From an uncultured bacterium (lineage in GTDB: Bacteria > Planctomycetota > Phycisphaerae > Phycisphaerales > SM1A02), in contig CAIPQY010000434.1 in assembly GCA_903867275.1 (NCBI GenBank), positions 1-7,264 on the forward strand: DNA of 7,264 bases, written 5' to 3'. This document shows positions 1 through 6,715 of the stretch, piece after piece (the first letter of the stretch is position 1; each line of letters starts with the position of its first letter). The notes under the pieces are model-generated. The model was not told where the DNA came from. It ran no database searches and was given only the letters and a program-made list of their open reading frames with translations. The translations under genes were made by a program, and so were the position numbers.

Positions 1-614
1 ATGCACAGATCCTTCCAGCGCCGTTCCCAGCACAGGAACGCCGCGGCGGCCACGCCCGGAATCGCGAAGGCGAGCAGGCCCTTCGTCATGAAGCCAAGGC
101 CCGCGGCAGCGCCACTTGCCAGCAGCCACATCGCGCGCGCGCGTCCGTGGCTCTGGCATGCCGCCAGGAACCACGCCAGCGTGAGCGATGTGAAGGCCGT
201 GAAGATCGGGTCGAGCAGCAGCACGGTGCCAAGCAGGAACGGAAGCAGCGTGGTCAGCTGCACCATCGCGGCCAGCGGCCCAAGTTCGCCTCGACCCGTC
301 GCGCGTCGTGCCACCATGCCGGCCGCCAAGGCGCTGGTCAGCGCCGCCAACGCGCAGGGCAGGCGGATGGCGAAGGCGTTGTGTCCGAAGCACGCGATGC
401 TGCCGGCGACCAGCCATGTGCCCAGTGGCGGCTTCTCGTAGTAGGTGAAGCCGGCCATGCGCAGCTTCATCCAGTCGCCGCTTGCCAGCATGTCCGCGCC
501 CATGGCGCCGTAGCGCGCCTCGTCGGGCGTGATCATGGGGCGCGCCCACAGCAGCGCCAGGTACAGCACCGCGAACAGCAGGCCAACCTGGATCCACAGC
601 GCGCGCACGCTCAT
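1..614 (-). CDS. arnT: ArnT-like undecaprenyl phosphate-L-Ara4N:lipid A transferase, GT39/PMT family (3' end off window)
   Basis: Integral membrane GT-C glycosyltransferase expected to move L-Ara4N from undecaprenyl phosphate to lipid A on the periplasmic face of the inner membrane. I translated the minus strand from the ATG at 614; 204 codons are visible before the window edge (E. coli ArnT is about 550 aa). A hydrophobic helix spans about residues 5-24. It is followed by TPDEARY (29-35), the first periplasmic loop with the acidic pair D31/E32 typical of the family, then GDW (46-48) and YYEKPPLG (58-65), which matches the ArnT YFEKP motif. LLDPIFTA (133-140) carries a second conserved Asp, and GLGFMTKG (172-179) is a usual GT39 motif. 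Further hydrophobic segments lie near 68-102, 114-134, 140-153 and 162-176. It starts 10 bp after the arnD stop, with no clear ribosome binding site, so translation is probably coupled. The family is certain; the exact acceptor is inferred from the operon. Confidence 0.88.
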   Translation of the reverse strand, partial: MSVRALWIQVGLLFAVLYLALLWARPMITPDEARYGAMGADMLASGDWMKLRMAGFTYYEKPPLGTWLVAGSIACFGHNAFAIRLPCALAALTSALAAGMVARRATGRGELGPLAAMVQLTTLLPFLLGTVLLLDPIFTAFTSLTLAWFLAACQSHGRARAMWLLASGAAAGLGFMTKGLLAFAIPGVAAAAFLCWERRWKDLC

Positions 615-624
615 GCGCCGAAGT

Positions 625-1539
625 CTAGATGTTCCGTGTGGTCGCTGCGTCAGGCTCGCCGCGCACGCACAGCCAGCCTTCGCGACCGGCGATCGTTCCG
701 CGCTGCACGCGCGCCGCCTGAAGCGTGGGGAAGCGCGCGAGCCAGGTGCCCAGGGGCTCGAAGGTGTGGCCCGCCGCCAGCGCCGCATCCAGAAATCGCT
801 CGAACAGCGCCGCCTTCGCGCCACCCTCGCTTTCGGCGTGGATGGTGAGCACATGCGGCTTGCCGTCGGCGATGCGCGCCAGCAGCGAGGCGTTCCACCG
901 TTCGTCGGCGTCGGGGCCGCGGCCCACGCCCTCGTCGTAGGTGGGCAGATCCACCGGCACCTGCGGCTGCCGCAGCGGCGTGCCATGCAGCAGCGGCATG
1001 AACGGCACGGCCTCGCCGCGCGCATCGCTGCGGTAGCGGAAGCGGCGGGATGCGGGCAAGGCCAGCAGCCGTTCATCGAATCGCCAGCCCGGCGCAGCCG
1101 CCGTCATCGGCTCGCGGCCGTACACCTGCTCGAAGGCCTGCACGGCGCGCTCCAGTTCCGTGTTCATCACCGCATCAGGCAGGCGCTCCGCACCCATCTG
1201 CCATCGGTGGTGATCCCATGCATGCACGCCCACCTCGTGGTCGGCCTTCGCGGGCAGGCGAAGCGTGTCGGCGAGTCGGCGCCCGATGCGCGGCCCCGGC
1301 CACACCGTGCCGCGCAGCACGATGTCCCAGCCATACAGACTCGGCGCACCGCTTCGAAGCATCTTCAGCGCGAACGCCGGCTTCAGCAGACGCCACGCAT
1401 GCCGCCCCATGTTGTCGGGACCCAGCGTCATGTACCACGTGCCGCGGATGCCGCGCTTTTCGAGCAGCTTCAGCAGGCGCGGCACCCCATCGCGTGTGCC
1501 GCGAAAGGTGTCCACGTCGATGCGAAGGGCGATCGCCAC
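625..1539 (-). CDS. arnD: ArnD, 4-deoxy-4-formamido-L-arabinose-phosphoundecaprenol deformylase
   Basis: Polysaccharide-deacetylase-fold (carbohydrate esterase 4-like) metalloenzyme that removes the formyl group from undecaprenyl-phosphate-linked Ara4FN. The deformylated lipid is the donor for ArnT. The 304-aa product matches E. coli ArnD (about 296 aa) over its whole length. It has RIDVDTFRGT (6-15) with the metal/catalytic aspartates D8 and D10, GPDNMGRH (40-47), SLYGWDI (67-73), HEVGVHAWDHH (101-111) with the metal-binding histidines, and HAESEGG near 234-240. The C-terminal GTIAGREGWL (281-290) is also an ArnD signature. The start is GTG at 1539, 7 bp after the arnA stop; the reading begins exactly where ArnD proteins begin. 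No Shine-Dalgarno sequence is visible, so coupling to arnA translation is likely. The stop at 625 lies 10 bp before arnT. Confidence 0.95.
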   Translation of the reverse strand: MAIALRIDVDTFRGTRDGVPRLLKLLEKRGIRGTWYMTLGPDNMGRHAWRLLKPAFALKMLRSGAPSLYGWDIVLRGTVWPGPRIGRRLADTLRLPAKADHEVGVHAWDHHRWQMGAERLPDAVMNTELERAVQAFEQVYGREPMTAAAPGWRFDERLLALPASRRFRYRSDARGEAVPFMPLLHGTPLRQPQVPVDLPTYDEGVGRGPDADERWNASLLARIADGKPHVLTIHAESEGGAKAALFERFLDAALAAGHTFEPLGTWLARFPTLQAARVQRGTIAGREGWLCVRGEPDAATTRNI

Positions 1540-1546
1540 GCGTGCG

Positions 1547-3583
1547 TCAGGGCTTGCGGGTGGCGGCCACGGGTCCGCGCGTGGCGCTTGCGGCGCCGGC
1601 GGGGGCGGTCAGGCCGTGATCCTTCGCATGCTGGCGCAGGAACCAGTCCAGCGTGCGCTCCACGCTTTCGCGCGTGGTGATCCTGGGTTCCCATCCGATG
1701 TGCGTCTTGGCGTTGCGGATGCTCGGACGGCGGTGCTGCACGTCCTCGTAGCCCTGGCCGTAGTAGCGCGTGCTCTCCACTTCGGCGAAGCCCGCGAAGG
1801 GCGGGTACAGGCTGCGCATCGGATGGCGCTCGAAGGCGTCCACCAGCATCTCGGCCAGCTCGCGGATGCTCGCCTCGTTCACCGGGTTGCCGATGTTGAA
1901 GATGCGTCCGTCGCAGGCGCCGCCGGCGTTGGCGATCACGCGCCACAGCGCCTCGATGCCCTCGTCCACGTCGGTGAAGCAGCGCTTCTGCGCGCCGCCG
2001 TCCACCAGCAGGATGGGCGTGCCCTCGACCAGGTTCAGGATCAGCTGCGTGATGGCGCGACTGCTGCCCACGCGCGCCGAATCCAGCGAATCGAGCCGCG
2101 GCCCGATCCAGTTGAACGGGCGGAACAGGCTGAACTTCAGGCCACGCTGGAAGCCGTAGGCCCAGATCACGCGATCGAGCAGCTGCTTGCTGGTGCTGTA
2201 GATCCAGCGCTGGCGATGGATGGGGCCGGTGATCAGCGGGCTGGTGTCCTCGTCGAACTCGCCGTCGGTGCACATGCCGTACACCTCGCTGGTGCTGGGG
2301 AACACGATGCGCTTGTTGAAACGCACGCAGTCGCGCACGATGCGCAGGTTCTCCTCGAAGTCCAGCTCGAACACGCGCAGTGGATTGCGCACGTACTCGA
2401 TCGGCGTGGCGATGGCCACCAGCGGCAGGATCACGTCGCACTTGCGCACGTGGAACTCCACCCACTCGCGGTTGATGCTGATGTCGCCCTCCACGAAGTG
2501 GAAGCGGGGGTGGTCGGCGACCGTGCCAAGGTTGTCCTTGTTCAGGTCCATGCCGTACACCTCGTAGCCTTCGTGCTGCAGGATGCGCTCGCTGAGGTGA
2601 CTGCCGATGAAGCCGTTCACGCCCAGGATCAGCACGCGCACGGGCTTGGTGCCCTTCACGCTCGCCGCGCCGCGGCCGAACTTCATGCGGGGCACGATGT
2701 TCATCTCGCTGGCCAGCTGTTCGCCGCTGGCCCACAGGCCGTCGGTGCTCTGGCCCTGCACGATCTCCACCGCGCCGCTGCCGCAGGCCACGGTGAGCGG
2801 ATTGGTTGAGAGCACCTCGCCCGGATGGCCCGTGCCGTTGGCCAGCGCCGTCTTCCACACGAACATCTTGCGCGCGCCGGCGAAGGTGAACGCGCCGGGC
2901 CACGGATGGGTGACCGCGCGCACCAGGTTGTGCACCGCTTCGGCGGGCTTGGTCCAGTCGATGGCGCCATCGTCCGCGGTGCGGCGGCCGTTCACGGTGG
3001 CCTTCGACTCATCCTGCGGGGTGCGCGGCGCCTTGCCCGCCTTCACCAGCGGCAGCGCCTCGTCGAGCAGCGCCTCGCTTTCGCGCGCCATCTGATAGGT
3101 CAGGCTGCGCGCGTCGGCATCGGCCGCGATCGCCACGCGACGCTGCGCGATGATGTCGCCGGCATCGGCCTTGTCGGCCATGTGATGCAGCGTCACGCCC
3201 GTCTCCTTCTCGCCGAGCACCAGCACCCAGTTGATGGGGCAGCGGCCGCGATGCTTGGGCAGCAGCGAGCTGTGCAGGTTCAGGCAGCCCGCCGGGAACA
3301 TGCCGCGCACGGCCTTCGGGATCAGGTTGCGGTAGTGGTAGCTGAGCAGCAGCTCGGGCTTCATCGCCTTGATGCGCTCGATCCAGATGGGGTGGTCCAG
3401 CTTGTCCGGCGCATGCACCGGAATGCCGTGCTCCGCCGCCAGACGCGCCACGCTGGCGTACCAGCCGCCCTCGTTGGGGTCGTCGCGATGGGTGAACACG
3501 GCCACCACATCCATTCCGTTGCGAAGGGTGGCTCGCAGCGCCGCGGCGCCGATTTCGTGATACGCGAAGACGATGGTGCGCAT
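1547..3583 (-). CDS. arnA: ArnA, bifunctional UDP-L-Ara4N formyltransferase / UDP-glucuronate oxidative decarboxylase
   Basis: Two-domain enzyme of UDP-L-Ara4N synthesis, 678 aa (E. coli ArnA 660 aa). The N-terminal formyltransferase (about 1-305) uses N10-formyl-tetrahydrofolate to formylate UDP-L-Ara4N. The triad N102, H104 and D140 is present in CLNLHSSLLP (100-109) and DAGDI (140-144), with the same numbering as E. coli. The C-terminal NAD-dependent short-chain dehydrogenase (about 314-655) oxidatively decarboxylates UDP-glucuronate. It has LGVNGFIGSH (320-329, nucleotide binding), STSEVYG (430-436, S432/E433), YSTSK (462-466, Y462 and K466) and HRRP (617-620) with the conserved arginine. 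A tail of about 25 residues rich in Ala, Gly, Thr and Arg follows and looks non-catalytic. The start at 3583 has a GAGGAA ribosome binding site 8 nt upstream. It begins 12 bp after the arnC stop. Confidence 0.96.
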   Translation of the reverse strand: MRTIVFAYHEIGAAALRATLRNGMDVVAVFTHRDDPNEGGWYASVARLAAEHGIPVHAPDKLDHPIWIERIKAMKPELLLSYHYRNLIPKAVRGMFPAGCLNLHSSLLPKHRGRCPINWVLVLGEKETGVTLHHMADKADAGDIIAQRRVAIAADADARSLTYQMARESEALLDEALPLVKAGKAPRTPQDESKATVNGRRTADDGAIDWTKPAEAVHNLVRAVTHPWPGAFTFAGARKMFVWKTALANGTGHPGEVLSTNPLTVACGSGAVEIVQGQSTDGLWASGEQLASEMNIVPRMKFGRGAASVKGTKPVRVLILGVNGFIGSHLSERILQHEGYEVYGMDLNKDNLGTVADHPRFHFVEGDISINREWVEFHVRKCDVILPLVAIATPIEYVRNPLRVFELDFEENLRIVRDCVRFNKRIVFPSTSEVYGMCTDGEFDEDTSPLITGPIHRQRWIYSTSKQLLDRVIWAYGFQRGLKFSLFRPFNWIGPRLDSLDSARVGSSRAITQLILNLVEGTPILLVDGGAQKRCFTDVDEGIEALWRVIANAGGACDGRIFNIGNPVNEASIRELAEMLVDAFERHPMRSLYPPFAGFAEVESTRYYGQGYEDVQHRRPSIRNAKTHIGWEPRITTRESVERTLDWFLRQHAKDHGLTAPAGAASATRGPVAATRKP

Positions 3584-3591
3584 GGTCGGGT

Positions 3592-3597
3592 TTCCTC
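3592..3597 (-). promoter_or_regulatory. Ribosome binding site of arnA
   Basis: GAGGAA on the minus strand, 8 nt before the arnA ATG. It overlaps the TGA stop of arnC, so termination of arnC and initiation of arnA are probably coupled. Confidence 0.7.
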
Positions 3598-4576
3598 AGG
3601 CGGTGGTGCGGGTGCTGGCGTGCGCGGCGCGTTCGCCGAGCGTGTCGCCCACCACGCGATCAAGCAGGTAGCGGGGGCGTTCGCGAACGTCGCCATGGAT
3701 GCGACCCACGTACTCGCCCATCAGGCCGAGGGCGACGAACTGCGCCCCCACGAAGAAGAACAGCACGGCGAACAGCGTGAACACGCCCTGGCCGGCCCAC
3801 TCCGCGCCGTAGGCGAAGCGCAGCACCAGCAGCAGGGCGCCGAACAGCACCGACGCCGCGGAAATGCCGAGGCCCACCCACGACAGCAGGCGCAGGGGGC
3901 CGCTGGTCATGCTGGTGAGCAGGTCGAACTGCAGGTTGATCAGCTTCAGGAAGCTGTACTTGCTGGTGCCGGCCGCGCGCTCGGCGTGGCCCACCGGAAT
4001 CTCGGTCACGCGCCGCGCGAACAGGTTGGCCAGCACCGGAATGAAGGTGCTGCGCTCCCTGCAGGTGAGCATGGCCTCCACCACCTTGCGGCGGTAGGCG
4101 CGCAGCATGCAGCCGTAGTCGTGCAGGATCACGCCGGTGCTGCGACGCACCATCAGGTTCACCATGCCGCTGAAGATCTTGCGGAACGCGGCGTCCTGGC
4201 GATCCTGTCGCACGCTGCCCACCACGTCGAAGCCTTCCTCGATCTTGGCCACCAGGCGGCCGATCTCCTCGGGCGGGTTCTGCAGATCGGCGTCCAGCGT
4301 GACCAGGATGTCGCCCTGCGCGTGCGCGAAGCCGCACAGGATGGCGTTGTGCTGGCCCGCGTTGCGATACAGCAGCAGCGCCTTCACCTCGCCGGGATTC
4401 GCGTTGGCGTATTCGGTCAGCATGTCGCTGCTGCCGTCGCGACTGCCGTCATCGACCAGCAGCAGTTCCCATGGGCGACCCAGCGCGCGGCCCGCGGCCA
4501 GCGTGCGTCGCAGCAGTTCGGGCAGGTTCTCGCGCTCGTTGAACACGGGCACCACCACGCTCACGGATGCGGTCAT
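3596..4576 (-). CDS. arnC: ArnC, undecaprenyl-phosphate 4-deoxy-4-formamido-L-arabinose transferase (GT2)
   Basis: Family 2 glycosyltransferase that transfers Ara4FN from UDP to undecaprenyl phosphate at the cytoplasmic face of the inner membrane. The 326-aa product is close to E. coli ArnC (322 aa). The GT-A domain has SVVVPVFNERENL (6-18), LLVDDGSRDGS (39-49), the DAD motif in LDADLQNPPEE (94-104), and HDYGCMLRAY (152-161). GTSKYSFLKL (203-212) precedes the membrane part. Two C-terminal transmembrane helices lie at about 229-254 and 263-288, followed by MGEYVGRI (286-293), as in ArnC/DPM1-type enzymes. The open frame continues upstream to 5323, but that part is antisense-frame shadow inside arnB. 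The ATG at 4576 was chosen because AGGAGG lies 6 nt before it and the protein begins at the GT2 domain. Its ATG overlaps the arnB TGA as ATGA. A dolichol-phosphate-mannose-synthase-like specificity is possible in principle, but the operon makes ArnC the best call. Confidence 0.94.
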   Translation of the reverse strand: MTASVSVVVPVFNERENLPELLRRTLAAGRALGRPWELLLVDDGSRDGSSDMLTEYANANPGEVKALLLYRNAGQHNAILCGFAHAQGDILVTLDADLQNPPEEIGRLVAKIEEGFDVVGSVRQDRQDAAFRKIFSGMVNLMVRRSTGVILHDYGCMLRAYRRKVVEAMLTCRERSTFIPVLANLFARRVTEIPVGHAERAAGTSKYSFLKLINLQFDLLTSMTSGPLRLLSWVGLGISAASVLFGALLLVLRFAYGAEWAGQGVFTLFAVLFFFVGAQFVALGLMGEYVGRIHGDVRERPRYLLDRVVGDTLGERAAHASTRTTA

Positions 4577-5754
4577 CGTGCGCCTCCTGCAACGGCCACG
4601 CGTGCGCCGGCCAGCGTTTCCTTGATCGCCTGCACCACGTCCATCGCGTCGGCGTCGGTCATGTCGGGGAACATCGGAATGGTGCAGATGCGCGCCGAAT
4701 TCCACTCGGTGTCGGGCAGCCGGCCCATCCACTGGCCGCGGTTCTCGCGGTACCAGCGGTGCGTGTGGCTGGCCAGGAAGTGGATGCCCGTGCCGATGTT
4801 GCGCTTCTTCAGGCCTTCCATGAAGGCCGTGCGATCGAGGCCCGCCGTGCGCTCGTCGATGCGCACCACGAACAGGTGGCGCGCATGGCGATGCGACCAC
4901 GCCGGGTCGGCCAGCGGCAGCACGCCGTCCACGTTCGCAAGCTCGCGGCGATACAGCGCGCTGATGGCGTCGCGTCGCTCGATGAACTCGTCCAGTCGCG
5001 GCAGCTGTCGCAGCGCCAGCACCGCGTTCATGTCGGGCATGTTCTGCTTGTAGCCCGGTTCCTGCACCTCGGCCTGCGGGCTGCGGCCCTGCTGCGAACG
5101 GTCGTGCGCGTCCACCTCCAGGCCGTGAAAGCGCAGACGACGCAGCTTCTTCGCCAGCGCATCGTCGTTGGTGGTGAGCACGCCGCCCTCGCCGCTGGTG
5201 ATGTTCTTGATGGGATGCAGCGAGAAGATGGCGGTGTCCTGTCCACCAACCTCGCGACCCTTGTAGTGGGTGCCGATGGCGTGCGCCGCATCCTCGAGCA
5301 GCGTGACGCCCTTGGCGTGGCACACCGCGCGGATGCCGTCGAGATCAGCGGGCGCACCGGCGTAGTGCACCGGAATCACAACCTTGGTGCGCGGCGTGAT
5401 CGCCGCCGCGATCGCCTCGGGCGATGCCAGCAGCGTGTCGCGATCGGCGTCCACGAACACATTGGTTCCGCCCAGCAGCTCGACCATATTGGGGGTGCTC
5501 ACCCAGGTCATGCTGGGGCCCACCACCTCGTCACCCGGGCCCACGCCCAGGGCCTGCAGCGCCAGGTGCATCAGGGCGGTGCCGCTGGTGGCGGCGATGG
5601 CGTGCTTGGCACCGCAGCGCTTGGCCACGGCATCTTCCAGGGCAGCCACCTTGGGGCCGGTGGTGATCCAGCCACTTCGCAGCACGTCGCCGATGGCGGC
5701 GATGTCCTCTTCCGAAATGCTTGGCCTGCAGAAGGGCAGGAAGGTGTCCCGCAT
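4573..5754 (-). CDS. arnB: ArnB, UDP-4-amino-4-deoxy-L-arabinose aminotransferase
   Basis: PLP-dependent DegT/DnrJ/EryC1 (fold type I) aminotransferase that converts the UDP-4-keto-pentose made by ArnA to UDP-L-Ara4N with glutamate. From the ATG at 5754 the product is 393 aa (Salmonella/E. coli ArnB about 380). It opens with FLPFCRP (residues 5-11), the usual ArnB N-terminus, then SGWITTGPK (27-35), SMTWVSTPNM (81-90), IPVHYAGAPADLD (127-139) and EDAAHAIGTHYKG (154-166). LHPIKNITSGEGG (179-191) carries the PLP lysine K183. NTEWNSARIC and FPDMTDADA near the C-terminus are ArnB hallmarks. In-frame alternatives are an ATG at 5784 and a TTG at 5832; both add residues absent from the family, and none of the three starts has a Shine-Dalgarno sequence. 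It is the first gene of the operon and overlaps arnC by 4 bp (ATGA). Confidence 0.94.
   Translation of the reverse strand: MRDTFLPFCRPSISEEDIAAIGDVLRSGWITTGPKVAALEDAVAKRCGAKHAIAATSGTALMHLALQALGVGPGDEVVGPSMTWVSTPNMVELLGGTNVFVDADRDTLLASPEAIAAAITPRTKVVIPVHYAGAPADLDGIRAVCHAKGVTLLEDAAHAIGTHYKGREVGGQDTAIFSLHPIKNITSGEGGVLTTNDDALAKKLRRLRFHGLEVDAHDRSQQGRSPQAEVQEPGYKQNMPDMNAVLALRQLPRLDEFIERRDAISALYRRELANVDGVLPLADPAWSHRHARHLFVVRIDERTAGLDRTAFMEGLKKRNIGTGIHFLASHTHRWYRENRGQWMGRLPDTEWNSARICTIPMFPDMTDADAMDVVQAIKETLAGARVAVAGGAR
4583..4588 (-). promoter_or_regulatory. Ribosome binding site of arnC
   Basis: A perfect AGGAGG on the minus strand, 6 nt before the arnC ATG and inside the last codons of arnB. It fixes the arnC start, because the reading frame stays open far upstream. 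Confidence 0.8.
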
Positions 5755-5760
5755 CGGCCC

Positions 5761-5766
5761 ATTGTA
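5761..5766 (-). promoter_or_regulatory. Possible -10 element of the arn operon
   Basis: TACAAT on the minus strand matches the sigma70-type TATAAT in 5 of 6 bases and ends 6 nt before the arnB ATG at 5754. No good -35 hexamer lies 16-18 nt upstream. If it is used, transcription would begin at or next to the start codon and give a leaderless mRNA, which would agree with the lack of a Shine-Dalgarno sequence. It would rule out the longer arnB starts. Confidence 0.35.
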
Positions 5767-5879
5767 GGGGAAACGTGGGGTCATCTGACCGGTGTTCAAG
5801 CAAAAGCGCGGCTGGCAGGCCTGTTCCGTCAATTGCGGAGTTCGTGATCTTGATTACCGCAGAAATTCCGGATATTCCC

Positions 5880-5895
5880 TTCCGTATGTACGGAA
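5880..5895. promoter_or_regulatory. Operator-like palindrome over the Rrf2 gene start
   Basis: TTCCGTA-TG-TACGGAA is a perfect inverted repeat with 7-bp arms and a 2-nt centre. It covers the start codon of the Rrf2 gene (ATG at 5886-5888) and lies in the divergent arnB/Rrf2 region. Size and place suit a binding site for a dimeric winged-helix regulator, most simply for autoregulation. Part of the match is coding sequence, so chance cannot be excluded. Confidence 0.45.
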
Positions 5896-6383
5896 AGCAG
5901 ACCGAGCGCGCCATTGCTGCCATGAGCCGACTTTCGGAAGTGTGGGATGGTGGTCAGACCCGACTTTCGTCGATCGAGATCGCCGACAACCGCGGGTTGC
6001 CTCGGCCGATGGTGGCGAAGCTGCTCACCGCGCTTTCGCAGGGCGCGCTGGTGAACGGCGCGCCCGGGCCCAGAGGTGGCTACGCGCTGGCGCGCTCGCC
6101 GAAGGAGATCACCTTCCAGCAGGTGCATGAACTCTTCGAGCGCGAGGACACGAGCCGGCTGTGCCCATTCGGCGGCGGCGTGTGTGGTGGCGGCGCACCG
6201 TGCCCCATGCACGATCGTCTGGTGGAGACGCAGCAGAACTTCCGTCGCTATCTGGCCGAGACAACCTTCGAGTGTTTCCGCGTGGCCGCGCAGGAGCAGG
6301 GGCACAAGCCTTCCTCCGCGCCCGAGCATCCCGAGCGCCCGCGCGAGAGTTGGCGTGCGCCGCTCACGCGCAAGGCGCACTGA
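5886..6383 (+). CDS. Rrf2-family transcriptional regulator with putative Fe-S ligands
   Basis: DNA-binding regulator of 165 aa, the usual Rrf2 size. MYGKQTERAI at the start corresponds to the first helix of Rrf2 proteins. The winged helix follows: SSIEIADNRGLPRPMVAKLL (28-47) contains the recognition helix, and GPRGGYALARSP (61-72) is the diagnostic wing. The dimerisation helix region contains C93, C100, C106 and H109 (C-x6-C-x5-C-x2-H). This closely parallels IscR (C-x5-C-x5-C-x2-H), so an Fe-S cluster sensing iron, redox state or NO is likely. The last 25 or so residues are rich in Pro, Arg and Glu and look disordered. The ATG at 5886 has no ribosome binding site. A TTG at 5850, 9 nt after GGAG, would add 12 residues and is the main alternative; still longer frames have no family support. 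It is transcribed divergently from arnB, so it could control the arn operon, itself, or distant genes. Confidence 0.88.
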   Translation: MYGKQTERAIAAMSRLSEVWDGGQTRLSSIEIADNRGLPRPMVAKLLTALSQGALVNGAPGPRGGYALARSPKEITFQQVHELFEREDTSRLCPFGGGVCGGGAPCPMHDRLVETQQNFRRYLAETTFECFRVAAQEQGHKPSSAPEHPERPRESWRAPLTRKAH

Positions 6384-6389
6384 CGCGCA

Positions 6390-6689
6390 TCAATCTCCGG
6401 ACGGATCGAACAGCAGGCCGCGCTCCTCGGTGGTGCGATGCCGCACGGGTCCGTCGTAGGCCTCGTAGTCGTCGTTGGGATGCGCGTCCATCCATTCCAC
6501 GAACGCCAGCACGCACGCAAGATCGGCGCGCTCGCGCCACGCCTCGCCGAACAGCGTCTTGATGCCAAGCCATGCATGCGCGTGCGCGTTGCGGCGCGCC
6601 AGCCCAGGGTGCGGCGCCAGCACGGGCTGGATGCGGTCGGACACCTCGCGCACGCGCGCATTCACCTGGGCGATCGTGGGGGCGGCCAT
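6390..6689 (-). CDS. Small hypothetical protein, 99 aa
   Basis: Function not recognised. The frame from ATG at 6689 to TGA at 6390 encodes a soluble protein without signal peptide or membrane segment. The N-terminal half looks helical (QVNARVREVSDRIQPVLA, residues 8-25). The middle has RRNAHAHAWLGIKTLFGEAW (32-51), and the C-terminal part is acidic (DAHPNDDYEAYDGP, 68-81). It is preferred to the other frames here because its composition looks like a folded protein and it fills the space between the Rrf2 stop and the terminator. Only a weak AGG precedes the start. It converges with the Rrf2 gene with 6 bp between stops and no terminator between them. The RN-x-HAHAW-x-x-IK-x-x-FG pattern faintly recalls ORF6C-type phage domains, too weak to name it. 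Confidence 0.6.
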   Translation of the reverse strand: MAAPTIAQVNARVREVSDRIQPVLAPHPGLARRNAHAHAWLGIKTLFGEAWRERADLACVLAFVEWMDAHPNDDYEAYDGPVRHRTTEERGLLFDPSGD

Positions 6690-6715
6690 GCGCGGAACCT
6701 AGCGGAAAGAGAGCC

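Noticed and set aside
1..614. Plus-strand open frames at 1-441 and 147-848
   Set aside because: They are shadows of arnT and arnD; the minus-strand translation shows a GT39 membrane protein with TPDEARY and YYEKPP motifs.
1265..2809. 514-aa plus-strand open frame antisense to arnA
   Set aside because: Same low-information composition, and it lies wholly opposite the arnA and arnD coding frames with conserved catalytic motifs.
2825..5053. 742-aa plus-strand open frame antisense to arnA, arnC and arnB
   Set aside because: Its translation is rich in His, Gln, Ala, Arg and Val with no domain, as expected from the antisense of GC-rich genes. The minus strand here encodes three clear enzymes.
4577..5323. 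Upstream extension of the arnC frame
   Set aside because: It is an out-of-frame reading of arnB. The ArnC domain begins at the ATG at 4576, which has its own AGGAGG.
5755..5832. TTG start of arnB at 5832
   Set aside because: The 26 extra residues are absent from ArnB proteins, there is no ribosome binding site, and the TACAAT element would lie inside the coding region.
5827..5832. TTGACG on the minus strand as a -35 box for arnB
   Set aside because: No -10-like hexamer lies 16-18 nt downstream. It remains only a weak single-hexamer match.
5721..5885. Upstream extension of the Rrf2 frame to 5721
   Set aside because: The extra 55 residues overlap the arnB start and control region and match nothing in the Rrf2 family; MYGKQTERAI is the normal beginning.
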